From positions 186,001 to 250,000 of the forward strand of contig NZ_VKKY01000003.1 in the NCBI RefSeq assembly GCF_008271695.1: a stretch of 64,000 nucleotides of DNA, in the 5' to 3' direction. The DNA is from Rufibacter hautae (GTDB lineage: Bacteria > Bacteroidota > Bacteroidia > Cytophagales > Hymenobacteraceae). The notes below the pieces were generated by a model. The model was not told where the DNA came from. It made no database searches and saw only the letters and a list, made by a program, of their open reading frames with translations. This document shows, piece after piece, positions 45,913 to 54,404 of this stretch (position 1 is its first letter; every line of letters starts with the position of its first letter). The translations under genes were made by a program, and so were the position numbers.

Positions 45913-47274
45913 CTAGGGCAGTAGAACTACTTTTTGGGTTCTCTGGTACGTGTCGGTTCTCAGGGAAATATAGTAGACGCCGGGAGCCGCCTGAGAAGGT
46001 TTCCAGCGCAACGTGTTAACTCCGGCGGAGGCCTGGTGCATTTGGTTGTACACGTTGGCTCCTTTGGCATCTGTCACTTGAAGCTGCACCGTTGAAGACG
46101 AAGAAACGGTAAACCGAAGGCTTAACTGTTCTTGAAAGGGATTGGGGTAAGCGTCCAGCGTGAGCTTGGAAGCATCTGAAGGTTTGTCTGTGCCTAACAG
46201 GTAGATTTTGGAATAGATATAGTTGTCAAAGGGCTGCAACACGAAGATTCTGTTGCCCTTGCTTTCGGCAAACTGGAAGTGCTGCAGACTGGAGGCGTAG
46301 GGCGGAGTCCCGATGTTCTGCATATCGCTCGCCCAGGTCAATCCTTTGTCTCTGGAGACCAGAATGCCGCGGCCTGGCCAGTTGCTGGTCCAGAGCGTGC
46401 CGTCTTTGCTTACGTAAAAGCTGTGGGCCACGGGCTGATCCCAATAGTTCCAGGAGGTATTGTTGGTGAGAAACAAGGGCCGCCATGTTTTACCACCGTC
46501 CGCAGATTTCAGGGTTCCTCCCACAGCCGCACTGTGGTCACTCCCTGCCACTCCAATATATAGGCTGTCATTTTCATCTACCGCAATAGAATGCAGGTAC
46601 GCCACATTGAAGGTGGTCACCTCCCTGAACTTAATGTCAATGGGCTGCCAAGTGGTTTGCTGCTTTTGGCGCGTGAATAAACCTATTCTGGTGTCTTGCC
46701 GCCCGTTGCCGTCATGGGTGCCCACGTACACCTGGTCGTTCTTCCCGACAGCTAAATTCCAGGCGCTCAAGGTGCCTGTCATGCCTTGGCTATCCTTCGT
46801 CCAGGTTTGGCCATTATCCGTGGAGGTGAAAACGCCATCGCCCACGTAGAACTCTTCATTGCTGCCGTCTTCGCCCAGGTCTCCGGTAACCAAATACAGT
46901 TTTCCCTGGCTGTCTGACACAATCTTCCGGATGGAGAACGCGCTGCTAACCGAATGTGAACTCCAGGTCTGGCCATGGTCCAGGGAGCGGTAGACGGTTC
47001 CTTTTCCGCCGGCCAGCAGGGTTCCGTCTGCCTTCGCCATGATACTGACCACTGCGTGCGGCAACACCTGGTGCCAGGTCAGGCCTTCATCAGACCTGAG
47101 GATACCGGCATCGGTTGACCCCACGAAGATCTTGTCGTTCACCGGGCTCACCGCGATGCTGGTGGTGTTGGCAAAAGTGGGGCTAAGGGGTGGGCCAGGA
47201 GTCCAGACTGCCTGTCCGGCTGCTTTTGTTAAAAACAGGCCTAAAACGGAGAGAAGCGCCAAAAATGGTTTCAT
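45913..47274 (-). CDS. T9SS-secreted BNR/photosystem-stability-type repeat protein
   Basis: 453 residues from the ATG at 47274, chosen because it begins a signal peptide (MKPFLALLSVLGLFLTKAAGQ). The open frame upstream to 47385 is not peptide-like. Six to seven beta-propeller blades show BNR-type motifs (ILRSDEGLTWHQV, VYRSLDHGQTWSS, VFTSTDNGQTWTK, TLKSADGGKTWRP, ILVSRDKGLTWAS). The type IX secretion C-terminal domain (about 375-453) begins LDAYPNPFQEQL and ends RTQKVVLLP. It is therefore exported and probably surface-anchored. Part of the signal peptide is encoded by a palindromic repeat copy. Confidence 0.92.
   Translation of the reverse strand: MKPFLALLSVLGLFLTKAAGQAVWTPGPPLSPTFANTTSIAVSPVNDKIFVGSTDAGILRSDEGLTWHQVLPHAVVSIMAKADGTLLAGGKGTVYRSLDHGQTWSSHSVSSAFSIRKIVSDSQGKLYLVTGDLGEDGSNEEFYVGDGVFTSTDNGQTWTKDSQGMTGTLSAWNLAVGKNDQVYVGTHDGNGRQDTRIGLFTRQKQQTTWQPIDIKFREVTTFNVAYLHSIAVDENDSLYIGVAGSDHSAAVGGTLKSADGGKTWRPLFLTNNTSWNYWDQPVAHSFYVSKDGTLWTSNWPGRGILVSRDKGLTWASDMQNIGTPPYASSLQHFQFAESKGNRIFVLQPFDNYIYSKIYLLGTDKPSDASKLTLDAYPNPFQEQLSLRFTVSSSSTVQLQVTDAKGANVYNQMHQASAGVNTLRWKPSQAAPGVYYISLRTDTYQRTQKVVLLP
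47216..47249. repeat. Dispersed palindromic repeat, copy 13, inside a signal-peptide coding region
   Basis: On the minus strand CCGTTTTAGGCCTGTTTTTA then ACAAAAGCAGCCGG. It is translated as VLGLFLTKAAG in the hydrophobic core of the T9SS protein signal peptide. Confidence 0.85.
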
Positions 47275-47559
47275 AGAGTAGACAAACTGATAGGGACGGT
47301 TATAAGAGTGTTTCCAAGATGAAGGAAGAGGTTGCAGGGTAAGACAATTTTTTGCAGAAGCTGCTGAAATTATCTGGTTGGGCATCAGTTGTTTGGTACA
47401 GCATCAGGCAAAAGCACTTACTCTGGGATTAGGGGTAAAGGCCCTTGGAATGGTCTTTGCTTTGTAGAATTACCTGTTTTTAGAACGTGTGGTGGGAACA
47501 TATCAGGTGCAGTTGGAATCTAAGAGACAGGGATCGCTCCATCTAACCCTTATGTTACC

Positions 47560-48567
47560 GTGAAAAAACTTTTCCACCTGCTCTGGCTTCTGGCCGCTCC
47601 TTATTTAATGGTTTCCTGCACCGATGAAGAGGAACCAACTCCCGCCCCTTTTTCGCAGCTTACCTCTACGGTGGTGTACTCCAAGTATACCAATGACGGG
47701 TATTTGCCCAAAGACCATCCGACCACGGAAATGCGCGTGTACACGGGAGATACCATCCGCTACAAATTCAAGTTTGAGACGAACAAGGGGATAAAAGACT
47801 TCAAGGTCTATGATAACCTGCGCGGGCGGGAATGGCCCTTGCTGGTAGGCAATAGTGGCGAGCTCACCCAAAAGGATGGGGTATGGGTTAGCGAATACAC
47901 GCTGGAGTACCTGGTCAACAGTTATGTGGTGCAGGCCAAACCCGGCGAGACCATCACCCTCACGGTGGAAGCCGAGGATAACAGCGGCACCATCTACAAA
48001 GACCCTGGCACCGGTAAAGTCCCTGAAATCAAGTTGACCATTGCCGAACCGTATGTGTACCAGGGGGTGAGGCTGTACAATCACTGGGGAAACTCCAGAA
48101 ATTCACTCATCATCACAGACTTGACCGCCGCAGCTGATATCCCTCGGCAAGGATTACAAAGTGAGAATATTTACACCTTTACTGCCTTGTTAACGAACAA
48201 GATGCCGCCTCGGGGTTGGTTTGACAACCGTTTTGAGCATAGTTTTTCCGCAGGTGAGCGGAACGGAGACCAGCAAGCTACCTTCGTGAAAGTGCCAAGC
48301 GGGGCCAAGAACTGGAACCAACCGAATCAAATTGCTTTAGGCATGAAACAGCAGTATAGACCTGCCGTGAGCATTGTGGAGAACGTGCAGGAAGGAGACG
48401 TTTATGCCTTCAAAGCCCATAACCATTACGGTAATCCTTGGGTTATCTATGGACTCATAGAGGTGAAAAAGATTGTAGACGATGGTGGTGACACCGTCTC
48501 TAAAACCGGCCACGATGAGGATTACATGGAGTTTGACATCAAGTATTTCCCGGGGTTCCGATATTAG
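47560..48567 (+). CDS. Lipoprotein, unknown function
   Basis: 335 residues, start GTG at 47560 (the overlapping ATG at 47552 reads into a stop). Lipobox MVSC at Cys20, then CTDEEEPTPAP. The rest is beta-rich with two Ig-like stretches (TEMRVYTGDTIRYKFKFETN, GETITLTVEAEDNSG) and an Asn/Trp-rich C-terminal half. I do not recognise a family. It stands alone, and a repeat copy and terminator follow. Confidence 0.8.
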   Translation: MKKLFHLLWLLAAPYLMVSCTDEEEPTPAPFSQLTSTVVYSKYTNDGYLPKDHPTTEMRVYTGDTIRYKFKFETNKGIKDFKVYDNLRGREWPLLVGNSGELTQKDGVWVSEYTLEYLVNSYVVQAKPGETITLTVEAEDNSGTIYKDPGTGKVPEIKLTIAEPYVYQGVRLYNHWGNSRNSLIITDLTAAADIPRQGLQSENIYTFTALLTNKMPPRGWFDNRFEHSFSAGERNGDQQATFVKVPSGAKNWNQPNQIALGMKQQYRPAVSIVENVQEGDVYAFKAHNHYGNPWVIYGLIEVKKIVDDGGDTVSKTGHDEDYMEFDIKYFPGFRY

Positions 48568-48603
48568 TTTTAGCTTGATTTCACTAAAACACCCTTAAAA
48601 CGG
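48567..48603. repeat. Dispersed palindromic repeat, copy 14
   Basis: GTTTTAGCTTGATTTCAC then TAAAACACCCTTAAAACGG. It starts at the stop of the lipoprotein gene and runs into the next terminator. Confidence 0.65.
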
Positions 48604-48640
48604 AAAAGCCGCTCTACTTAGCAGAGCGGCTTTTCCGTTT
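48598..48640. terminator. Terminator between lipoprotein gene and molybdenum oxidoreductase operon
   Basis: Perfect 18-bp arms AAACGGAAAAGCCGCTCT / AGAGCGGCTTTTCCGTTT with a 7-nt loop, between convergent genes. Confidence 0.92.
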
Positions 48641-48653
48641 ATGAAAGAATAGC

Positions 48654-50903
48654 TTAAATCAGCTTGTCTGGCGTGATAGGCAATTCCCTGATCCGTTTAC
48701 CGGTGGCGTTGAAGATGGCGTTGGCAATGGCCGGGGCCACCCCAATGATTGCAATCTCCCCAATCCCTTTGGTCCCGTTCGGATTATTGATCAAATCGGG
48801 TTTGTTCACGAACAAAGACGAGATGTTGGGGGCATCGGCGTGCACAGGCACGTGGTACTCGGCAAAGTCTTTGGTCACGTACCGCCCGAAGCGGTGGTCA
48901 ATCACGCCGCCTTCGGTGAGGGCCATACCAATGCCGCCTACCGCGCCGCCAATCATCTGGTTACCGGCCGTTTTGGCGTTGATGATGGTGCCGGCATCGG
49001 CGCAGGACACCATGTTGGTCACGCGGGCCTGGCCGGTCAACGGATGTACCTGCACCTCGGCAAAATGCACCGAGTAAGAGTACATGGAGTATTTCTGGCG
49101 CAGGCTGTTGTCTGGGGAAGATTCCTCAGATACCTCCAACTCCGGCAAGTTCTGCTGTTTCAGGATGTCCGTGAAGGAAAGCCGCGCCGAAGGAGAAGCC
49201 GTGAGGGAGACATACCCGTCTTTGAACGTCAGGTTCTCCACCGTGGCGCCTTTGAAGCTGGTATCGGCATTGCCGGCCACCATGCTGGTCAAGCGCTGCT
49301 TCAAGGCCTGGCATACCGCATGCACCGCCGAACCCACCGTGGCTACCGTAGCCGATCCACCCTGGCTGGGCGACGGCGGGTACAGCGAACTACCCAACTC
49401 AAACACTATTTTCTCTGGCGGCAAGCCCAGGTTCTGCGCGGCAATTTGCACCATGGCGGTGCCGGTTCCCGGCCCGATGTCGGTGGTGGCGCTTTGCATC
49501 ACCAGCGTACCGTCTTTGTGCAAGGTGCCTTTTACTTTAGCCCGGCCGCGGTTTGCCCCGAAGGTACCCACGCCCATGCCGTAGCCTACAAGCCATTCGC
49601 CGTTCTTCACTTGGCCGGGTTTCAGCTGGCGTTTGCTCCAGCCAATCCGCTCGGCGCCCATTTGCATGGCTTCCTTCAGGTACTTGGTAGACCAAGGCAG
49701 GTTCTTCTCCGGGTCTTTGTCGGTGTGGTTGATCAAACGGAATTCCAGCGGATCAATGCCCAGCACGTACGCCATCTCGTCTAACGCACTCTCCAGCGCG
49801 AAAGCTCCCGTGGCTTCGCCCGGACCACGCATCCAGATGGGCGTGCTCACGTCCAAAGGAAGAATGCGATAGCGGGTAGTCACATTGGGGCTGGTGTACA
49901 TCATGCGCGTCTGCTGCAAGGTAGACTCGGTGAATTCCTCGTAAGAAGAAGTCTGCCCAATGGCCTCGTGCGTGATGGCAGTGATTTTACCGTCTTTAGT
50001 AGCGCTCATACCTACCTTCTGCCAGGCATGCGGCCGGTAACCCACCATGGTAAACATCTGCTCGCGGGTGAGCATCAGTTTCACGGGGCGGTTTACTTTC
50101 TTCGCGGCAATAATGGCGGCGGTCTCGTGCGGCCAGGTGTGCAATCCATTCCCGAACGCCCCGCCCACAAATGTGGCAATCACTTTCACGTTTTCGACCG
50201 GGATTCCCCAATCTTTGGCAAAAGCGTTTTGGGTACCAATGACCGCCTGCGTTTTGTCATAGACGGTGAGTCTGTTATCCGCCTCCCAGTGCGCGATGAT
50301 GGACTGCAACTCCATGGGGTTATGGAACTCCGTAGGAATCACGTACTCGCTCTCAATTTTCAGCGGCTCATTCTTGTACGCGTCTTCTTTGCCCCGTACG
50401 TAGTCAGCCAGTCCGTGCTTGGGATTACGCTTAGCAGCAGTAGGCAAGACGGCTTTGGGCACGTTTTGGTTAAAATCAGTGGCGTGCTTGTCTACATTGT
50501 ATTGCGCTTTCACCAATTTGGCCGCGTACATGGCCCGCTCCAGCGTATCGGCCACTACTACCGCAATGGGTTGGTCGTTGAAATGGATCTGGTTGTCAAT
50601 GAAGACCTGCAGCGGTTTGCCGGCCGGCTTGGGCTCGGTGGGGTGCGCCTCCTGGGCATAGCCCGGCACTTTGGGGGAGTTCTGGTAATGCAGTACGGCT
50701 AGTACACCCGGCGCATTCTCGGCTCTTTTAGTATCAATGCTTTTGATGCTGCCTTTGGCAATGGTGCTGCCTACCAGCACGGCGTGCGCCATGTTGGGCA
50801 ACTCGTATTCAGCAGAGTATTTGGCGGCACCCGTTACTTTCAGGCGGCCATCTACCCGGTCCATCGGCTTGCCAACGGTATCTTGGAAGAAATAATCTTT
50901 CAT
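48654..50903 (-). CDS. Molybdopterin-binding subunit of a PaoABC-like aldehyde/xanthine oxidoreductase
   Basis: 749 residues. The large subunit carries the molybdenum cofactor and the active site. Motifs are GGAFGNGLHTWPHE (cofactor contact), MRGPGEATGAFALESALDEMA, GPGTGTAMVQIAAQ, and the C-terminal catalytic Glu716 in KGIGEIAIIGV. The first domain (about 12-120) is the typical a/b hammerhead (GRLKVTGAAKYSAEYE). It should hydroxylate an aldehyde or N-heterocycle using water. It is the last gene of a three-gene operon, 11 bp after the FAD subunit. Confidence 0.94.
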   Translation of the reverse strand: MKDYFFQDTVGKPMDRVDGRLKVTGAAKYSAEYELPNMAHAVLVGSTIAKGSIKSIDTKRAENAPGVLAVLHYQNSPKVPGYAQEAHPTEPKPAGKPLQVFIDNQIHFNDQPIAVVVADTLERAMYAAKLVKAQYNVDKHATDFNQNVPKAVLPTAAKRNPKHGLADYVRGKEDAYKNEPLKIESEYVIPTEFHNPMELQSIIAHWEADNRLTVYDKTQAVIGTQNAFAKDWGIPVENVKVIATFVGGAFGNGLHTWPHETAAIIAAKKVNRPVKLMLTREQMFTMVGYRPHAWQKVGMSATKDGKITAITHEAIGQTSSYEEFTESTLQQTRMMYTSPNVTTRYRILPLDVSTPIWMRGPGEATGAFALESALDEMAYVLGIDPLEFRLINHTDKDPEKNLPWSTKYLKEAMQMGAERIGWSKRQLKPGQVKNGEWLVGYGMGVGTFGANRGRAKVKGTLHKDGTLVMQSATTDIGPGTGTAMVQIAAQNLGLPPEKIVFELGSSLYPPSPSQGGSATVATVGSAVHAVCQALKQRLTSMVAGNADTSFKGATVENLTFKDGYVSLTASPSARLSFTDILKQQNLPELEVSEESSPDNSLRQKYSMYSYSVHFAEVQVHPLTGQARVTNMVSCADAGTIINAKTAGNQMIGGAVGGIGMALTEGGVIDHRFGRYVTKDFAEYHVPVHADAPNISSLFVNKPDLINNPNGTKGIGEIAIIGVAPAIANAIFNATGKRIRELPITPDKLI

Positions 50904-50914
50904 AAGGTGAGGGA

Positions 50915-51898
50915 TTATACGGCGCCTGCCGCGTTTTTCAGGGCCTGCACAATGGTGTTAGGACCTAGCTTCAACTTGAATTTATTGTGCTCAAACGCTT
51001 TCGCGCCGCGCATGGCAATCTCGGCCGCTTGCCGGAACGTGGCTTCGTTGGCGGGTTTCCCGGCCAGAAACTGCTCGGCTTCGTTCAGGCGCCAAGGTTT
51101 ATGCGCCACGCCGCCCATCGCTAATCTCGCCGATTTGATGTTGCTGCCGTCCATATCCAACGCCGCCGCTACCGATACCAGCGCAAAGGCATAGGAGGTT
51201 CGGTCGCGTACTTTGAGGTAGTTCACATGCTTGGTGTAAGGATGCTCCGGTACATCTACAGACGTGATCAGTTCGCCTTTCTGCAGGTTGGTATGGATCT
51301 GGGGTGTATCGCCGGGCAGGCGGTGGAACTCGGCAAACGGGATTTTTCGGTCACCTTTCGGTCCGGAAACCAACACCACCGCATCCAGGGCTATTAAGGC
51401 CACGTTCATGTCACTGGGGTTCACAGCGATGCATTTATCACTGTGCCCGAAGATGGCGTGCATGCGATTGTAGCCCTCTAGTGCGCCGCAGCCCGAGCCG
51501 GGCTCGCGTTTGTTGCAGGGCATGGCCGTGTCATAGAAATAATTGCACCGGGTACGCTGCATAATGTTTCCGCCCACGGTGGCCATGTTCCTGAGCTGCG
51601 CCGAGGCACCCGCGTTCAAGGCCTGCGAAAGCAGCGGATGTTTCTCCAGAATCAGTTTGTCTTCGGCTACGGCGCCGTTCAAGGCCAAGGCCCCAATGCG
51701 CACGTGCCCGTCTTCTTTCTCAATTTTTCGGAGCGGCAGCTTGTTGATGTCCACCAACTTCTCGGGGTTCACAATGCCGCGTTTCATGAGGTCTACCAGG
51801 TTGGTGCCTCCGGCAATGAACATGGCGGTCTCGTCTTTGGCAACTGTGTCAATAGCCGCCTTTTGCTTGCTGGGCTTTACGTACTGAAACTGTATCAT
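50915..51898 (-). CDS. FAD-binding subunit of the PaoABC-like oxidoreductase
   Basis: 327 residues of the CO-dehydrogenase flavoprotein type. FAD contacts are FIAGGTNLVDLMKRG and RNMATVGGNIMQRTRC. The cysteine-rich insert RCNYFYDT...PCNKREPGSGC resembles the extra iron-sulfur site of E. coli PaoB, which places the complex closer to PaoABC than to plain xanthine dehydrogenase. It passes electrons between the 2Fe-2S subunit and an acceptor. It overlaps the upstream gene by 4 bp (ATGA). Confidence 0.93.
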   Translation of the reverse strand: MIQFQYVKPSKQKAAIDTVAKDETAMFIAGGTNLVDLMKRGIVNPEKLVDINKLPLRKIEKEDGHVRIGALALNGAVAEDKLILEKHPLLSQALNAGASAQLRNMATVGGNIMQRTRCNYFYDTAMPCNKREPGSGCGALEGYNRMHAIFGHSDKCIAVNPSDMNVALIALDAVVLVSGPKGDRKIPFAEFHRLPGDTPQIHTNLQKGELITSVDVPEHPYTKHVNYLKVRDRTSYAFALVSVAAALDMDGSNIKSARLAMGGVAHKPWRLNEAEQFLAGKPANEATFRQAAEIAMRGAKAFEHNKFKLKLGPNTIVQALKNAAGAV

Positions 51899-52548
51899 AC
51901 CCGCTGTCCTCCGTTTTTAACTTCTTTGATGGCGTTCACAATATTGGGGTAAGCGCCGCACCGGCAGATGTTCCCGCTCATGTACTCCCTAATCTCATCG
52001 TCAGAATCGGCGTGGCCTTCTCTGATGCAGGCTACCGCGCTCATGATCTGGCCCGGGGTGCAGTAGCCGCACTGGAAACCGTCATGCTTGATGAAGGCTT
52101 CCTGCATGGGGTGCAGTTTATCGCCATCGGCGAGGCCTTCTATGGTGGTGACTTCTTTGCCGTCTACCATGGGGGCCAGGGTGAGGCAAGACAGCACGCG
52201 CTGCCCGTCTACGTGCACGGTGCAGGCGCCGCACTGGCCGTAATCACAGCCTTTTTTGGTGCCGGTCAGGTGCATCTGCTCGCGCAGCAAATCCAGCAGC
52301 GTGGTGCGCGGCTCCACGGAAAGTTTGCGTTTTTTGCCGTTGATCTCCAGCGTCACGTTCACCTTTTCAAAAGCGGCGGCCACTTTCTCCTCAAACTTCA
52401 GATCGGCGGCTTTGACGGCCACCCCCGGCGTTAACGCGAAGGCAGTAAGGATAGAAGATTGTTTCAGGAAATTGCGGCGGGCTTCATCAGGGCGTTTCCC
52501 GTCCTCCCCATTGGGCAGAGGTTGGGTCAAGTCTTTTTCTACGGCCAT
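51895..52548 (-). CDS. Tat-exported [2Fe-2S] subunit of the PaoABC-like oxidoreductase
   Basis: 217 residues from the ATG at 52548, chosen for a twin-arginine signal (Arg24-Arg25 in EARRNFLKQSS, then a hydrophobic run to VKAAD); the frame is open to 52623. Two [2Fe-2S] clusters are complete: Cys101, 106, 109, 121 (plant-ferredoxin type) and Cys160, 163, 195, 197. The Tat signal implies that the folded trimer is exported to the periplasm, as for E. coli PaoA. It is the first gene of the operon; no XdhC-type maturation gene lies in the operon. Confidence 0.94.
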   Translation of the reverse strand: MAVEKDLTQPLPNGEDGKRPDEARRNFLKQSSILTAFALTPGVAVKAADLKFEEKVAAAFEKVNVTLEINGKKRKLSVEPRTTLLDLLREQMHLTGTKKGCDYGQCGACTVHVDGQRVLSCLTLAPMVDGKEVTTIEGLADGDKLHPMQEAFIKHDGFQCGYCTPGQIMSAVACIREGHADSDDEIREYMSGNICRCGAYPNIVNAIKEVKNGGQRV

Positions 52549-52697
52549 ATAAACAAAAAATAAGTGCGGTTTTTGGAAAGGCATATTACCCAAAAAGGGC
52601 GTCAGAATCAATTTAAATAACAAACGGATGGCAAGCCGATGGGTTGGCGGACAGGTGTCATTCTGGGAAATAAAGAAAATTAGCAGATAACTCTCCT

Positions 52698-52735
52698 GCT
52701 TTCAGGCTGATTTTCTGGAAACAGGCGCTAAACGG
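52698..52735. repeat. Dispersed palindromic repeat, copy 15
   Basis: GCTTTCAGGCTGATTTTCTG then GAAACAGGCGCTAAACGG. It lies in the divergent region between the oxidoreductase operon and the GNAT gene. Confidence 0.75.
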
Positions 52736-52788
52736 AAACCTGCTTTCCGCAGGCAGAAAGTCATGGAATTTTCTGCCGAACTCTGGCG

Positions 52789-52796
52789 TATCTTTG
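52789..52796 (+). promoter_or_regulatory. -7 box (TATCTTTG) of the GNAT gene
   Basis: Exact TAnnTTTG match 22 bp before the ATG at 52819; the -33 element is not clear. It supports the 52819 start over an earlier in-track frame. Confidence 0.5.
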
Positions 52797-52818
52797 CGGC
52801 CAGATTAGATTTAGTTGT

Positions 52819-53352
52819 ATGTCCGTTTCCCCTTCCGCTGTATTCACGTTCAGAACCGCTACCCCAAAAGATGCCCACTTGCTCGCCGATCTGGGCTGGC
52901 GCACCTTTGACGAAACCTTTGCCGCCTACAACCGGCCCGAGGATATGGAAGCGTTTCGGCCTACCATGTACACTCCGGAACTCCAGGCCGCAGAACTAAC
53001 CGATTCAGATTCTGAATTCCTGATTGTGGAAGTGGAAGGAGAAGCCGTGGCCTACGTGAAATGGAACACTTCGCCGGCACCTGAAGAGATCTCAGGCCAA
53101 AAGCCTTTCCAGATCAGCCGCCTGTATTTGCTCCAGGCCTGGACTGGCCGGGGTTTAGGCGATATTTTAATGAAAATGAGCTTAGAACGCGCGCAGCAGA
53201 ACGGGCATGACGTGGTCTGGCTCACCGTGTGGGAAAGCAACGAGCGGGCCATCCGGTTTTACCAGAAATACGGTTTCAGAGAAGCGGGCGAGTTGACCTT
53301 TGTCTTAGGCGAAGACGTGCAGCGCGATCTATACATGCAGCGGGAGGTGTGA
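52819..53352 (+). CDS. GNAT-family N-acetyltransferase
   Basis: 177 residues. Transfers an acetyl group from acetyl-CoA to an unknown amine. The acetyl-CoA loop is QAWTGRGLGDILM (motif A, R/Q-x-x-G-x-G/A form), preceded by the ISRLYLL strand and followed by VVWLTVWESNERAIRFYQKYGFREAG (motif B), typical of the RimI/PaiA-like branch. It is a single gene. The target cannot be predicted. Confidence 0.93.
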   Translation: MSVSPSAVFTFRTATPKDAHLLADLGWRTFDETFAAYNRPEDMEAFRPTMYTPELQAAELTDSDSEFLIVEVEGEAVAYVKWNTSPAPEEISGQKPFQISRLYLLQAWTGRGLGDILMKMSLERAQQNGHDVVWLTVWESNERAIRFYQKYGFREAGELTFVLGEDVQRDLYMQREV

Positions 53353-53445
53353 TGCTCAAGACATTCTGTACAAGTTAAAGAATGTTAAACTTTTACCACG
53401 GATAGTTATTCTTCTTACCTTAACCCAGGAAAATAACTAGCCCTT

Positions 53446-54339
53446 ATGAAGAAATTCCTCTACTCTTTCTGCTTGTTTCTGCTGTTGGGTGCTGGGCACT
53501 CTGCATTGGCCCAAACGTCCACCGAGGCGTTTGCCCAGTACCAGGCCAAAGACTACAAAGCCTCAGGCCAACTCTACGATCAGTTCCTGAAAACCGGCAA
53601 AGGCACCAGCACCGACTACTACAACGCGGCCTGTTCCTGGGCCTTGGCCGGCGATAAAAACAAGGCTTTTACCTACCTCAATCAAGCCGTAGCGAAAGGC
53701 TGGGAAAACAAAAACCACCTCCAGAAAGACACCGATCTCACCAGCTTGCATGCAGATAAACGCTGGACCAAACTGGTGCAGGACCTGGAGGCTAAGCTTA
53801 TCAAGTTGGAAGCCAACTACAACAAACCCCTGAAAGCCCAACTGGAGAAAATCTACGAAACCGACCAACATTACCGGGGTATGCTGGATTCTGTGCAGAA
53901 GCATCACGGCATGGAATCGGCGCAATGGAAAGACACCTGGGATAAAATAGAGGCTCAGGACAAGGTCAACCAACAACAGCTAATTGAAATCATAGAGAAA
54001 CATGGCTGGCCGGGCAAAAGCCTGGTAGGGCAACAAGCCAGCCAAGCCGCATTTCTGGTGATTCAGCACTCTGACCGGGAGCTCATGGAGAAGTACTTGC
54101 CCTTGTTGCGCGAAGCTGCTGCCAAAGGCGAAGCTTCCAAGAGCAGTCTGGCCCTTATGGAAGACCGCGTGCGCATGAACCGTGGCCTGCCCCAACTCTA
54201 CGGAAGCCAACTGCAGATGAACCCCGAGACCAAAAAGTACGAGCTCTACAAAGTAGAGGACGAAGCCAACCTAGACAAACGCCGGGCAGACATGGGCTTA
54301 GGCCCAATTAGCGAGTATATGAAATTGTTCAACAAGTAA
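53446..54339 (+). CDS. Exported DUF6624-type protein with TPR-like N-terminal half
   Basis: 297 residues. A signal peptide ends at ALAQ (residue 23). The first half has TPR-like helices (AFAQYQAKDYKASGQLYDQF, YYNAACSWALAGDKNKAFTYL). The second half has the pattern I associate with DUF6624 (QLIEIIEKHGWPGKSLVGQQASQ, FLVIQHSD, ALMEDRVRMNRGLPQLYGSQ). It is probably periplasmic and of unknown function. A single gene ending in a terminator shared with the radical SAM gene. Confidence 0.82.
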   Translation: MKKFLYSFCLFLLLGAGHSALAQTSTEAFAQYQAKDYKASGQLYDQFLKTGKGTSTDYYNAACSWALAGDKNKAFTYLNQAVAKGWENKNHLQKDTDLTSLHADKRWTKLVQDLEAKLIKLEANYNKPLKAQLEKIYETDQHYRGMLDSVQKHHGMESAQWKDTWDKIEAQDKVNQQQLIEIIEKHGWPGKSLVGQQASQAAFLVIQHSDRELMEKYLPLLREAAAKGEASKSSLALMEDRVRMNRGLPQLYGSQLQMNPETKKYELYKVEDEANLDKRRADMGLGPISEYMKLFNK

Positions 54340-54358
54340 ATTCTCTGGCGAACCCATA

Positions 54359-54404
54359 AAACTGAATCGGGGCTGTTTTGATGATAACAGCCCTGATTCA
54401 GTTT
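54359..54404. terminator. Terminator between the DUF6624 gene and the radical SAM gene
   Basis: AAACTGAATC + GGGCTGTT pairs with AACAGCCC + GATTCAGTTT around a 7-nt loop, with a small bulge. The centre CGGGGCTGTTTTGATGATAA resembles the dispersed palindromic repeat. Confidence 0.85.

Noticed and set aside
48840..50702. Long plus-strand frames (314 and 244 codons) opposite the molybdopterin subunit
   Set aside because: Arg/His/Gly-rich shadow sequences with no motifs; the minus-strand gene has full family motifs.
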